From Streptomyces sp. RKAG290 (GTDB lineage: Bacteria; Actinomycetota; Actinomycetes; Streptomycetales; Streptomycetaceae): a stretch of 64,000 nucleotides of DNA. Below, one piece after another: positions 31,695 through 39,990 of this stretch. The first letter of the stretch is position 1. Every line of letters begins with the position of its first letter. The translations under genes were made by a program, and so were the position numbers. The stretch is from positions 6,013,894 to 6,077,893 of the forward strand of contig NZ_JAJOZC010000001.1 in NCBI RefSeq assembly GCF_023701695.1, written 5' to 3'. A model generated the notes under the pieces. The model ran no database searches. It had not been told where the DNA came from and worked only from the letters and a program-made list of their open reading frames with translations.

Positions 31695-32770
31695 AGCGTT
31701 TCGCGCACGGGCTGGTGCTCGGCAAGTTCTACCCGCCGCACGCCGGCCACCACCACCTCGTCCGCACCGCCCAGGACCGCTGCGAGCGGCTGACCGTGCT
31801 GGTCTGTGCCGCCTCGGTGGAATCCGTCCCGCTGGAGGACCGGGTCGCCTGGATGCGGGAGGTGCACCCGGACGTGACGGTGGTGGGCGCCGTCGACGAC
31901 ACCCGGATGGATCTCCACGACCCGGCGGTCTGGGACGCCCACATGGCGGTCTTCACCGGGGCCGTGCCCGAACCCGTGGACGCCGTCTTCACCTCGGAGT
32001 CGTACGGGGACGAACTCGCCCGCCGCTTCGGCGCCGAGCCCGTCTGCGTCGACCCCGGACGCACGGTCTTCCCGGTCTCCGGCACCGCCGTCCGTGAGGA
32101 CCCGGCCGGCTGCTGGGACTTCCTCGAACCCCCGGTGCGGGCCGCGCTCACCCGGCGGGTCGTCGTGCTGGGCGCCGAGTCCACCGGCACCACCACGCTG
32201 GCCCGCGCCCTCGCCGGCCACTACCGCAGGCGCGGCGGCATCTGGGCACTCACCGGATACGTCGCCGAGTACGGGCGCGAGTTCAGCGAACAGAAGCTGG
32301 CCGCGCTGCGCGCCCGGTGGCCCCGGGCCCAGTGGGAGGACGTCGCCTTCACGACCGAGGACTTCCCGCTGATCGCCCGGACCCAGAACGCCCGGGAGGA
32401 GGCGGCTGCCCGCACCGGTTCCCCGGTGCTCATCTGCGACACCGACTCCTTCGCCACGACGGTGTGGCACGAGCGGTACGTCGGCGGCCGCAACCCGCTC
32501 GTCGAGCAGACGGCCGACCGGGTCACCCATCACCTGTGGCTGCTCACCGACCACGAGGGCGTCGCCTTCGAGGACGACGGGCTGCGCGACGGCGAGGAGT
32601 TGCGGCCCTGGATGACCGACCGCTTCCGGGCCGAACTCACCCGTACCGGCCGGACGTTCGTCGAAGTCACCGGAAGCCGCCAGGAGCGCCTGGCCACGGC
32701 CGTGGCGGCGGTCGACGCCCTGCTCGCCGAGGGCTGGGACTTCGCCGCACCCCTCCCGGAGCGGCGATGA
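31691..32770 (+). CDS. nadR: Bifunctional NMN adenylyltransferase / nicotinamide riboside kinase (NadR type)
   Basis: 359 residues in two domains without the DNA-binding domain of enterobacterial NadR. The N-terminal nucleotidyltransferase has GKFYPPHAGHHHLV (HxGH motif) and FPVSGTAVREDP. The C-terminal kinase has Walker A-type GAESTGTTTLARAL, YVAEYGREFSE and ICDTDSFATTVW. It phosphorylates imported nicotinamide riboside and converts NMN to NAD. It is coupled to pnuC upstream and nrtR downstream by ATGA overlaps, making a complete riboside-to-NAD route under one operator. Confidence 0.93.
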   Translation: MKRFAHGLVLGKFYPPHAGHHHLVRTAQDRCERLTVLVCAASVESVPLEDRVAWMREVHPDVTVVGAVDDTRMDLHDPAVWDAHMAVFTGAVPEPVDAVFTSESYGDELARRFGAEPVCVDPGRTVFPVSGTAVREDPAGCWDFLEPPVRAALTRRVVVLGAESTGTTTLARALAGHYRRRGGIWALTGYVAEYGREFSEQKLAALRARWPRAQWEDVAFTTEDFPLIARTQNAREEAAARTGSPVLICDTDSFATTVWHERYVGGRNPLVEQTADRVTHHLWLLTDHEGVAFEDDGLRDGEELRPWMTDRFRAELTRTGRTFVEVTGSRQERLATAVAAVDALLAEGWDFAAPLPERR

Positions 32771-33501
32771 GCGCCGCCGCCCCCGAGGGCTACGACCCGT
32801 ACGCCTTCGAACCGTTCGCCGTCACCGTCGACCTCGCGGTCTTCACCGTCCGCGACACCCGGCTGCACGTCCTGCTCGTCGAACGGGGCGAGGACCCGTA
32901 CAAGGGCCACTGGGCGCTGCCGGGGGGCTTCGTGCTGCCCCGCGAGTCCGCCGGGACCGCGGCCCGCCGCGAGCTGGCCGAGGAGACGGGGCTGAGCGAG
33001 GACACCGTCGCGGGCCTCCACCTGGAGCAGTTGCGTACCTACAGCGACCCGGACCGCGACCCGCGGATGCGGGTCGTCTCGGTGGCGTACGCCGCGCTCG
33101 TACCCGACCTGCCCGAACCGCGCGGGGGCGGCGACGCCGCCAGCGCCCGCTGGTGGGACACCGGGGGACTCGGCGTGCTCGCCTTCGACCACGACCGGAT
33201 CCTCGCCGACGCACAGTCCAGGATCGGCGCCAAGCTCGAGTACACCTGTCTGGCCACCGCGTTCTGCCCGCTCGAATTCACCCTGGGGGAGCTCCAACAG
33301 GTGTACGAGACGGTCTGGGGCGTCGAGCTGGACCGGCCCAACTTCCGGCGCAAGGTCCTCACCACGCCCGGCTTCGTCCAGGCCGTGGAGGGATCGCCGC
33401 GCCGCACCGGCGGACGGGGAAAACCGGCCGCCCTCTACCGGGCGGGTGCCGCCACCGCCCTGCACCCCCCACTGCTGCGACCGGAAGGAAGAAGCACGTG
33501 A
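32767..33501 (+). CDS. nrtR: NrtR-family Nudix-related transcriptional regulator
   Basis: 244 residues: an N-terminal Nudix-like domain (VTVDLAVFTVRDTRLHVLLV, HWALPGGFV) and a C-terminal winged helix (FTLGELQQVYETVWGVELDR, NFRRKVLTTPGFV). NrtR repressors release DNA when ADP-ribose binds. Unlike many NrtR proteins, this one keeps an intact Nudix box: G, five residues, E, seven residues, then RELAEETGL. It may thus still hydrolyse its ligand. It starts at an ATGA overlap with nadR and ends at a GTGA overlap with the glycohydrolase gene. Confidence 0.9.
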   Translation: MSAAAPEGYDPYAFEPFAVTVDLAVFTVRDTRLHVLLVERGEDPYKGHWALPGGFVLPRESAGTAARRELAEETGLSEDTVAGLHLEQLRTYSDPDRDPRMRVVSVAYAALVPDLPEPRGGGDAASARWWDTGGLGVLAFDHDRILADAQSRIGAKLEYTCLATAFCPLEFTLGELQQVYETVWGVELDRPNFRRKVLTTPGFVQAVEGSPRRTGGRGKPAALYRAGAATALHPPLLRPEGRST

Positions 33502-34520
33502 TCGTGACCAGGACCATCACCAAACAGGCAGCCACCGGGGCACTGACCGGGCTCGCGCTCGGCGATGCGCTGGGCTTCCCGACCGAGTTCAACAACGTCC
33601 CGTCGATCCTCGCCAAGTGCGGGCCGTGGCGCCAGATGCGGCTGCCGAAGCCGGCCGTCGTCAGCGACGACACCCAGATGACGCTGGCCCTGGGGCGCGG
33701 CATCCGTACCGCCATGGACCGCGGACTGCTCACCCCGCTGCGGCTGGTGCGCCCGGTGCGCGAGGAGTTCGTCGACTGGTACCACTCACCCGACAACAAC
33801 CGCGCCCCCGGGCGCACCTGCATGACCGCCTGCCGGATGCTCGACAGCGACCGGGTCTGGCAGGAGGCCAGCCAGACCGGTTCCAAGGGCTGCGGCGCCA
33901 ACATGCGGGTCGCGCCCGTCGGACTCGTCCCGGGGCTGAGCGACGAACAGCGCGCCGGAGCGGCCCAGTTGCAGGCCGCTCTCACCCACGGGCACCCGAC
34001 CGCCCTCGCCGCGTCCGACCTGATGGCCCGCGCGGTGTACCTGCTGGCGCAGGGCGCGGAGCCGCTGGGACTGATCGGCCAGCTGCGCAGCTACGCGTAC
34101 GAGAACAGCGGCCGCTACCTCACGCGCTGGCTCGGCGACCTCTGGCGGTACGCGGGCGACTCCTCGCCCGAGCTGTACATCCAGCGGGGCTGGGACGAGT
34201 GCCTCACCGCGCTGGCACGCGTCCAGGACGCGCTGCGCGACCCGTCCCCGGAGACCGACCCCTGCGAGGCGACCGGCGACGGCTGGATCGCCGAGGAAGC
34301 CCTCGCCACGGCCCTGCACTGCTTCCTGCTCTTCCCCGACGAACCCGTCACCGCCCTGCGCCGGGCCGCCTGCACCCGGGGCGACTCGGACTCGCTCGGC
34401 TGCCTGACCGGTGCGCTCGCCGGGGCGCACCTGGGGTCGGGGGCCTGGCCCAAGGAGTGGTCGGAGCGGATCGAGTACCGCAGCGACCTGCTGTCACTGG
34501 GGGCGCTCTGGGACGCTTGA
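33498..34520 (+). CDS. ADP-ribosylglycohydrolase (DraG/ARH family)
   Basis: 340-residue ADP-ribosylglycohydrolase. ALTGLALGDALGFPTEF opens the all-helical fold. The metal ligands are in SDDTQMTLALG (Asp57 and Asp58) and in the C-terminal TRGDSDSLGCLTGALAGAHLG. The enzymes remove ADP-ribose from arginine or other acceptors, or hydrolyse O-acetyl-ADP-ribose. GTG 33498 follows GGAAGGAAG and overlaps the nrtR stop. Its presence in an NAD-salvage operon links ADP-ribose turnover to the ligand sensed by NrtR. No ADP-ribosyltransferase is encoded nearby. Confidence 0.92.
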   Translation: MIVTRTITKQAATGALTGLALGDALGFPTEFNNVPSILAKCGPWRQMRLPKPAVVSDDTQMTLALGRGIRTAMDRGLLTPLRLVRPVREEFVDWYHSPDNNRAPGRTCMTACRMLDSDRVWQEASQTGSKGCGANMRVAPVGLVPGLSDEQRAGAAQLQAALTHGHPTALAASDLMARAVYLLAQGAEPLGLIGQLRSYAYENSGRYLTRWLGDLWRYAGDSSPELYIQRGWDECLTALARVQDALRDPSPETDPCEATGDGWIAEEALATALHCFLLFPDEPVTALRRAACTRGDSDSLGCLTGALAGAHLGSGAWPKEWSERIEYRSDLLSLGALWDA

Positions 34521-34523
34521 GCC

Positions 34524-35327
34524 ATGCGTACGCACACCTTGCACCTCCAGGAGGCCGGGCTGCCGGTCACGGACTTCGGTCCGGTCCTCGCCGAGGAGCC
34601 CCACCCCCTGTTGTTCGCCACCGTCTCCGGTGCGCACCTGTACGGATTCCCCTCCCGGGACTCGGACGTGGACCTGCGGGGGGTCCACCTCCTGCCCGCG
34701 GCGGATCTCGTCGGGCTGCGCGAGCCGGAGGAGACGCGTTCGCGGATGTGGGTCAGGGACGGGGTCGAGATGGATCTCGTCAGCCATGACCTGCGCAAGT
34801 TCGTCCGGCTGATGCTGAAGCCGAACGGCTACGTACTGGAGCAGCTGCTCTCGCCGCTGGTCGTGCACACGAGCGCCCTGCACGGGGAACTGGCTGCCCT
34901 GGCCCCGGGCGTCCTCACCCGCAACCACGCCCACCACTACCGGGGCTTCGCCAACACCCAGTGGCGGCTCTTCGAGAAGACCGGCGAGCTGAAGCCGCTC
35001 CTGTACACCTTCCGGGCGCTGCTCACGGGCATCCATCTGATGCGCACGGGCGAGGTCCTGGCGCATCTTCCGACGCTCCTGACCCGGGTGCAGGCGCCGG
35101 CCTGGCTCCCCGGACTGATCGCGGCCAAGGCCGAGGCCGAGCACGCGGCCGCCGGCGGCGTGGACGGTGCGACGGCGGGCCGGGAAGTCGAGTCGCTGCA
35201 CCTGGTGCTCGACGAGGCGCAGGCGGCCTCGGAACTCCCGGACGGGGCGGGCGGGTCGGACGCCCTGCACGACCTCGTGGTGCGGGCGCGCCTGGGCTCG
35301 GTGCCGGTCCAGGCCTCAGCCGGCTGA
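34524..35327 (+). CDS. Pol-beta-superfamily nucleotidyltransferase (RlaP/PF10127-like)
   Basis: 267 residues. The nucleotidyltransferase core is SGAHLYGFPSRDSDVDLRGV, in which G-S/A then D-x-D supplies two metal-binding aspartates; VEMDLVSHDLRKFVRLML may give the third. A helical C-terminal domain (HHYRGFANTQWRL, LYTFRALLTGIHLMRTGEV) is typical of the RlaP family named for association with RNA ligases. It begins 3 bases after the glycohydrolase stop, so it belongs to the NAD operon. The substrate is unknown. Its 3' end overlaps the convergent paralogue by 12 bases. Confidence 0.85.
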   Translation: MRTHTLHLQEAGLPVTDFGPVLAEEPHPLLFATVSGAHLYGFPSRDSDVDLRGVHLLPAADLVGLREPEETRSRMWVRDGVEMDLVSHDLRKFVRLMLKPNGYVLEQLLSPLVVHTSALHGELAALAPGVLTRNHAHHYRGFANTQWRLFEKTGELKPLLYTFRALLTGIHLMRTGEVLAHLPTLLTRVQAPAWLPGLIAAKAEAEHAAAGGVDGATAGREVESLHLVLDEAQAASELPDGAGGSDALHDLVVRARLGSVPVQASAG

Positions 35328-36029
35328 ATCCGCCTCGGCCGCCAGCGCCGAAGCCCGGCGGGTGCGGGTCAGGAAGTCCTCGACCCGCGCCCGGTCCGGC
35401 TCCGCAGGCAGCGGGGAGGCGGCGGCGGCCTCGTCGTTCTCCTCGGCAAGTCTCGTCATGCGCCGCTCGACCTCCGGCCAGGCGACCTCACCCCGCTTGA
35501 CCGCCAGCAGTTCCTCCCGGGCCGCGCCCACGTCGATGGTGAGCTCGCCGGTACGCAGCAGATCCCGGCCGCCGGCCAGTAGCCGCAGCAGATGCATGGC
35601 GTGCTTCCAGCGCGGCGCCCCGTACTGCCGTACGTCCGCGTCCAGCTTCCGGCGCTGCCCCAGTGCATAGCGTACGAAGGTCAGGTGCGCCTGCCGGGAC
35701 AGGAACGCCCCGCGCAGCGAGAGCAGTTCACGACCGGTCGCGTCGGCCTGTTCCACCAGGGGCGAGTGCAGGCACTCCAGCACGTTGGGGTTGGCCCGCA
35801 GGGCCAGCTCGCAGAAGCGTTCCAGCTCCCAGGAGAACTGCTCCTCGGCGGGTCCCTCGACATGCGTCGGAGGCTTGTCGAACCGCCAGAAGGACGGGGT
35901 CGGCGCGAGGAAGACCCCGCGCCGGTCGGTGTCGCTGCCGTCCGTGGCGAGCCCGAAGGCGCGTGAGCCCATCACACAGGAGTAGACCGTGTGGTCGCGG
36001 ACGAGTGCCTCGGCAGTGGGGACGGTCAT
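35316..36029 (-). CDS. Pol-beta-superfamily nucleotidyltransferase (RlaP/PF10127-like), second copy
   Basis: 237 residues, paralogous to the preceding protein but convergent with it. The core motif is MGSRAFGLATDGSDTDRRGV (G-S, D-x-D), followed by FSWELERFCELALRANPNVLECLHSP and a helical domain (WKHAMHLLRLLAGGRDLLRTG). The shared pattern 'LERF/LRKF...NPNVLE' versus 'KPNGYVLEQ' shows common ancestry. An ATG at 36029 with TCGGG-poor context sets the start. Having two divergent members side by side suggests a functional pair or two substrates. Confidence 0.85.
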   Translation of the reverse strand: MTVPTAEALVRDHTVYSCVMGSRAFGLATDGSDTDRRGVFLAPTPSFWRFDKPPTHVEGPAEEQFSWELERFCELALRANPNVLECLHSPLVEQADATGRELLSLRGAFLSRQAHLTFVRYALGQRRKLDADVRQYGAPRWKHAMHLLRLLAGGRDLLRTGELTIDVGAAREELLAVKRGEVAWPEVERRMTRLAEENDEAAAASPLPAEPDRARVEDFLTRTRRASALAAEADSAG

Positions 36030-36131
36030 GCGGGGAGGCTACGCCAGAGCGGGCGGCCCCGTCCGAGTGGCAGCGCCCCCCGTCCTGTCCGACATTGTCG
36101 ATAAATCATTCCTCCTCGGAAAGGCAGAACC

Positions 36132-36563
36132 ATGGCGGGAAACGACCTCGGCAGCCTGCTGGGCAGTCTGTTGGGTGGCGGTCGGAGTGCTGGTTCCGGT
36201 GGCGCGGGAAACATCCTCGGATCGCTGCTCGGGGCGCTGGGCGGCAGTAAGGGCGGTGCCGCCGGCGGCTCCGGCAACGCGCTCGAAGGGCTGATCGGCA
36301 TGCTCACCAAGTCCGGGCTCACCGACCAGGCGCAGTCCTGGGTCGGGACCGGGGAGAACAAGTCGGTGAGCGGGGCGCAGATCGCCGAGGCGCTGCCGGA
36401 CGAGACGCTGCGGAAGGTCGCCCAGGAGGCCGGCGTCTCCCCGGAGCAGGCGGCGGACGAGATCGCCCGCTCGCTGCCCGTGACGGTCGACAAGCTGACT
36501 CCCGCCGGAGAGGTGCCGAAGGGGGGCTCGATCGAGGACCTGGTCCGGGAGCAGCAGCTCTGA
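36132..36563 (+). CDS. YidB-family (DUF937) protein
   Basis: 143 residues. The first 55 are Gly/Ser/Leu-rich with repeating LGSLLG blocks; the rest (GLIGMLTKSGLTDQAQSWVG, NKSVSGAQIAEALPDETLRK, VDKLTPAGEVPKGGSIEDLV) is the conserved YidB/DUF937 helical domain. The function is not established in bacteria. A GGAAAGG ribosome binding site precedes the ATG. It stands alone between divergent and downstream genes, after a short AT-rich promoter region (36085-36125). Confidence 0.85.
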   Translation: MAGNDLGSLLGSLLGGGRSAGSGGAGNILGSLLGALGGSKGGAAGGSGNALEGLIGMLTKSGLTDQAQSWVGTGENKSVSGAQIAEALPDETLRKVAQEAGVSPEQAADEIARSLPVTVDKLTPAGEVPKGGSIEDLVREQQL

Positions 36564-36599
36564 GCCGGGCGTCCGGGCCGGCCGGCACCGCATCGACTT

Positions 36600-36609
36600 A
36601 CTGTACAGT
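36600..36609 (+). promoter_or_regulatory. Candidate TetR operator before the DUF1304 gene
   Basis: The perfect palindrome ACTGTACAGT (36600-36609) lies about 42 bases before the DUF1304 start, which is followed directly by a TetR-type gene. Such pairs are commonly autoregulated; the assignment is by position only. Confidence 0.5.
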
Positions 36610-36650
36610 TGTCCAGGAAATCGATGCGGAAGGTCGTCAGGTCGTTCACC

Positions 36651-37013
36651 ATGCAGACAGCAGCCCAGGTGCTGGTCGCGCTCGTCGCGCTGATCCACGC
36701 CTACTTCCTGGTCCTCGAAATGTTCCTCTGGGACACCCCGCGCGGCCGCAGGGTCTTCGCCACGACGCCGGAGTTCTCCCGGGAGAGCGCCCCGCTGGCC
36801 GCGAACCAGGGGCTCTACAACGGGTTCATGGCCGCCGGGCTCGTCTGGAGCCTGATCGCGGGCGACCCGGTCGCCCGCCCGGCACAGATCTTCTTCCTCT
36901 GCTGTCTGGCCGTCGCGGGCGTGTACGGCGCCGCCACCGTCAACCGGAAGATCCTCTTCGTGCAGGCGGTCCCCGCCGGAGCCGCCCTCGCGCTCGTACT
37001 GACGGCGGGCTGA
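36651..37013 (+). CDS. DUF1304 family membrane protein
   Basis: 120-residue protein with four predicted transmembrane helices, the normal size for DUF1304. Recognisable segments are VALIHAYFLVLEMFLWDTPRG, NQGLYNGFMAAGLVW and the final VQAVPAGAALALVL. ATG 36651 (MQTAAQVLVAL) is used because family similarity starts there and the upstream in-frame start at 36609 falls in the putative operator. The function is unknown. It ends 4 bases before the TetR gene, so both are co-transcribed. Confidence 0.9.
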   Translation: MQTAAQVLVALVALIHAYFLVLEMFLWDTPRGRRVFATTPEFSRESAPLAANQGLYNGFMAAGLVWSLIAGDPVARPAQIFFLCCLAVAGVYGAATVNRKILFVQAVPAGAALALVLTAG

Positions 37014-37017
37014 GCCG

Positions 37018-37650
37018 GTGGCTCCCGCGGTGACCGCGGGCAGCGGCGACCCGCGTACCGCCCGCACCCGCGGCAGGCTCCGTGCGGCGCTCCTGGCGGC
37101 GTGCGAGGAGCAGCCGCTCGACCGGGTCAGTGTGTCCGAGGTCGTCCGCCGGGCCGGGGTCGGGAGGGCCACCTTCTACCTGCACTACGCCGATCTGCGC
37201 GCCCTCGCCGTGGACGCCTGCGCCGAGGTCGTCCGGCTGGCCGTGGAAGCCCTGCACGCCTGGGGCGACGCACCTGCGCGGCCCGACGCGCCGCCCGCGG
37301 AACTGGCCGGCCTGCTGGGCGCCGTCAGGGACCGTGCGGAGGTCTACCGGAGCCTGCTGGGCCCGGGCGGCGGCGGGCCGCTCGGCGAACTGCTGCACGA
37401 GGAGCTCAGGTCCCGCAGCCTCGCTGAACTCAGGCGCCGCCGCCCGGCGGGGACCGGAGCCGAGGTGACCGCCGCCGCCGTCGCCGGACTGTTCTGCGGG
37501 GTCCTCGCCGACTGGGTGCACGCACGCATCGACGCCACCCCCGCACAGCTCGCCGCGAGGGTCTGGCGGATGCTGATCGCCGTGCACGCCGCCGCCGCGT
37601 CTCACGGACAGGGCACCCCGGCAGCCGGCGGCGCCTCCCCTCTACGCTGA
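37018..37650 (+). CDS. TetR-family transcriptional regulator
   Basis: 210 residues. The N-terminal helix-turn-helix is clear (RTRGRLRAALLAACEEQPLD, VSVSEVVRRAGVGRATFYLHY), with a ligand-binding C-terminal domain rich in Ala/Leu. GTG 37018 is used; GTG 37030 is an alternative. It sits directly behind the DUF1304 gene and probably represses that gene and itself through the palindrome upstream. The ligand is not deducible. Confidence 0.88.
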   Translation: MAPAVTAGSGDPRTARTRGRLRAALLAACEEQPLDRVSVSEVVRRAGVGRATFYLHYADLRALAVDACAEVVRLAVEALHAWGDAPARPDAPPAELAGLLGAVRDRAEVYRSLLGPGGGGPLGELLHEELRSRSLAELRRRRPAGTGAEVTAAAVAGLFCGVLADWVHARIDATPAQLAARVWRMLIAVHAAAASHGQGTPAAGGASPLR

Positions 37651-37704
37651 AACGCAAGCGCACCAAGCGGTACGAAGCAGCGGTACACGAGCAAGGAGCA
37701 CGAC

Positions 37705-38067
37705 GTGGCGGTACGAGCGGTCCGCGGAGCCGTCCAACTGGAGCGGGACGAGGCCGGACACATGGACGAGCAGGTCAGCGCCCTCCTCGCCGCTGTCCTG
37801 GAGCGCAACGACCTCGTCGCGGACGACCTGATCAGCATCTGGTTCACGGCCACCCCCGACCTGCACAGCGACTTCCCGGCCGCCGCCGCGCGCGGCATCG
37901 GTATCGTCGACGTACCGCTGATCTGCGCCCAGGAACTGGACATCGAAGGGGCGATGCCCCGGGTGGTGCGGATCCTCGCCCACATCGAGACGTATCTTCC
38001 CAAGTCCGAGATCGCCCACGTCTACCTCGGCGCCACCGCCGCCCTTCGCAAGGACATCGCCCAGTGA
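37705..38067 (+). CDS. aroH: Chorismate mutase, AroH type
   Basis: 120-residue monofunctional AroH-class chorismate mutase (trimeric, pseudo-alpha/beta-barrel), converting chorismate to prephenate. AVRAVRGAVQLERDE holds the active-site Arg, with LISIWFTATPDLHSDFPAAAAR, VPLICAQELDIEGAMPRVVRIL and HVYLGATAALRKD, the typical arginine-bearing ending. AAGGAG lies 6 bases before the GTG. The gene overlaps tyrA by four bases, so two successive steps of tyrosine synthesis are translationally coupled. Confidence 0.94.
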   Translation: MAVRAVRGAVQLERDEAGHMDEQVSALLAAVLERNDLVADDLISIWFTATPDLHSDFPAAAARGIGIVDVPLICAQELDIEGAMPRVVRILAHIETYLPKSEIAHVYLGATAALRKDIAQ

Positions 38068-39149
38068 GAACCGCCGTCGTCATCGGAACCGGCCTCGTCG
38101 GCACCTCCGCGGCCCTCGCCCTCGCCGGGCGCGGCATCAAGGTCCACCTCGTCGACCACGACCCGGAGTCGGCCCGCACGGCGGCCTCGCTCGGCGCCGG
38201 CACCGACGAGGCGCCCGAGGGCCGGGTCGATCTGGCGATCGTCGCCGTCCCGCCGGCCCACACCGCGACGGTGCTCGCCACCGCCATGCGCAGCGGCGTC
38301 GCCCGCGGCTACCTCGACGTCGCGAGCGTCAAGGGCGGCCCGCGCCGCGAACTGGAAGCGCTCGGCGTCGACCTCACCCCGTACATCGGTACGCATCCGA
38401 TGGCCGGCAAGGAGCGCTCGGGCCCGCTCGCCGCCACCGCGGACCTCTTCGAGGGCCGCCCCTGGGTCCTCACGCCGACCCGGGACACCGACACCGAGGT
38501 CCTCAACCTCGCGCTGGAACTGGTCGCGCTCTGCCGCGCCGTCCCGGTCGTGATGGACGCCGACGCCCACGACAGGGCCGTCGCCCTCGTCTCCCACACC
38601 CCGCAGCTGATCTCGTCGATGGTCGCCGCCCGCCTGGAGGAGGCCGACGAGACCGCGGTACGCCTCTGCGGGCAGGGCATCAGGGACGTCACCCGGATCG
38701 CCGCCTCCGATCCGCGGATGTGGGTGGAGATCCTCTCCGCCAACCCCGGACCCGTCGCCGACGTCCTCGCCGGGGTCGCCACCGACCTGGAGGAGACCGT
38801 ACGGGCACTGCGCGGGCTGCAGTCCGCCGACGAGGACAAGCGGCGCGAGGGCACCGAAGGCATCCAGGACGTCCTGCGCCGCGGCAACGCCGGCCGGGTC
38901 AGGGTGCCCGGGAAGCACGGCGCGGCCCCCGCCTCGTACGAGGTCGTCGCCGTCCTCATCAGCGACCGGCCGGGCGAACTGGCCGGGATCTTCGCGGACG
39001 CGGGCCGGGCCGGGGTCAACGTCGAGGACGTACGGATCGAACACGCGACCGGTCAGCAGGCGGGCCTGGTCCAGCTCATGGTCGAGCCCAGCGCCGCCCC
39101 GGCACTGAGCGCCGCGCTGCGCGAGCGGGGCTGGTCGCTCCGGCAGTGA
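38064..39149 (+). CDS. tyrA: Prephenate dehydrogenase with C-terminal ACT domain
   Basis: 361-residue TyrA. The Rossmann motif VIGTGLVGTSAALALAGRG is at residues 6-24. The catalytic region has HPMAGKERSGP and the substrate-binding DAHDRAVALVSHTPQLIS. A C-terminal ACT domain (YEVVAVLISDRPGELAGIFA) probably mediates tyrosine feedback. It oxidises prephenate to 4-hydroxyphenylpyruvate using NAD(P). The GTGA start overlaps the aroH stop. About 137 bases separate it from cmk. Confidence 0.94.
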   Translation: MRTAVVIGTGLVGTSAALALAGRGIKVHLVDHDPESARTAASLGAGTDEAPEGRVDLAIVAVPPAHTATVLATAMRSGVARGYLDVASVKGGPRRELEALGVDLTPYIGTHPMAGKERSGPLAATADLFEGRPWVLTPTRDTDTEVLNLALELVALCRAVPVVMDADAHDRAVALVSHTPQLISSMVAARLEEADETAVRLCGQGIRDVTRIAASDPRMWVEILSANPGPVADVLAGVATDLEETVRALRGLQSADEDKRREGTEGIQDVLRRGNAGRVRVPGKHGAAPASYEVVAVLISDRPGELAGIFADAGRAGVNVEDVRIEHATGQQAGLVQLMVEPSAAPALSAALRERGWSLRQ

Positions 39150-39285
39150 CCCTTGGGGCACGGGGCCGGGAGGCACTTGTCCACAGGGGTGGTCGGGCCC
39201 GCGCCCACACTCGGTAACCTTGTGCGGGGCGGGTTCGCGCGTCCCGCCCCGCCCACCCCCGTGTACCAGGAAGGTGTCCACCACC

Positions 39286-39990
39286 GTGGAAACCGTAAGC
39301 ACCGCCGCCCGGACCGCCCCGGCCGCAGTGATCGTCGCCATCGACGGGCCCTCCGGCACCGGCAAGTCCAGCACGTCCAAGGCCGTCGCCACCCAGCTCG
39401 GCCTGAGCTATCTGGACACCGGTGCCCAGTACCGGGCGATCACCTGGTGGATGCTGAACAACGGCATCGACGTGCACGACGCGGTGGAGGTGGCGACCGC
39501 GGCCGCCAAGCCGGTCATCGTCTCCGGCACCGACCCCACCGGCCCGACGATCACGGTCGACGGCGAGGACGCCTCCGGCCCGATCCGCACCCAGGAGGTC
39601 ACCTCCAAGGTCAGCGCCGTCAGCGCGGTCCCCGAGGTGCGCGCCCGGATCACCGAGCTGCAGCGCACCATCGCCGAAGAGGCGGGCAAGGGCATCGTGG
39701 TCGAGGGCCGGGACATCGGCACGACCGTGCTGCCCGACGCCGACATCAAGATCTTCCTGACCGCTTCGCCGGAGGCGCGCGCCGCCCGCCGCAGCGGCGA
39801 GGTGAAGGGGTCCGATCTCGCCGCCACCAAGGAGGCGCTGATCAAGCGGGACGCCGCCGACTCCGGCCGCAAGACCTCGCCGCTCGCCAAGGCGGACGAC
39901 GCGGTCGAGGTGGACACCACCGAGCTGACCCTTCAGCAGGTCATCGAGTGCGTCGTCACCCTGGTAGGGGAGAAGCGGGCCGCGAAGTGA
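39286..39990 (+). CDS. cmk: Cytidylate kinase
   Basis: 234-residue (d)CMP kinase. P-loop GPSGTGKSS at residues 21-29, the CMP-binding region YLDTGAQYRAITWWML, VVEGRDIGTTVLPDADIKIF and the LID ARAARRSGEV. GTG 39286 gives the usual METVSTA start, about 10 bases after AGGAAGG; GTG 39274 is possible. Its GTGA overlap with the acyltransferase gene, then der downstream, reproduces the cmk-plsC-der order common in actinobacteria. Confidence 0.95.
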   Translation: METVSTAARTAPAAVIVAIDGPSGTGKSSTSKAVATQLGLSYLDTGAQYRAITWWMLNNGIDVHDAVEVATAAAKPVIVSGTDPTGPTITVDGEDASGPIRTQEVTSKVSAVSAVPEVRARITELQRTIAEEAGKGIVVEGRDIGTTVLPDADIKIFLTASPEARAARRSGEVKGSDLAATKEALIKRDAADSGRKTSPLAKADDAVEVDTTELTLQQVIECVVTLVGEKRAAK

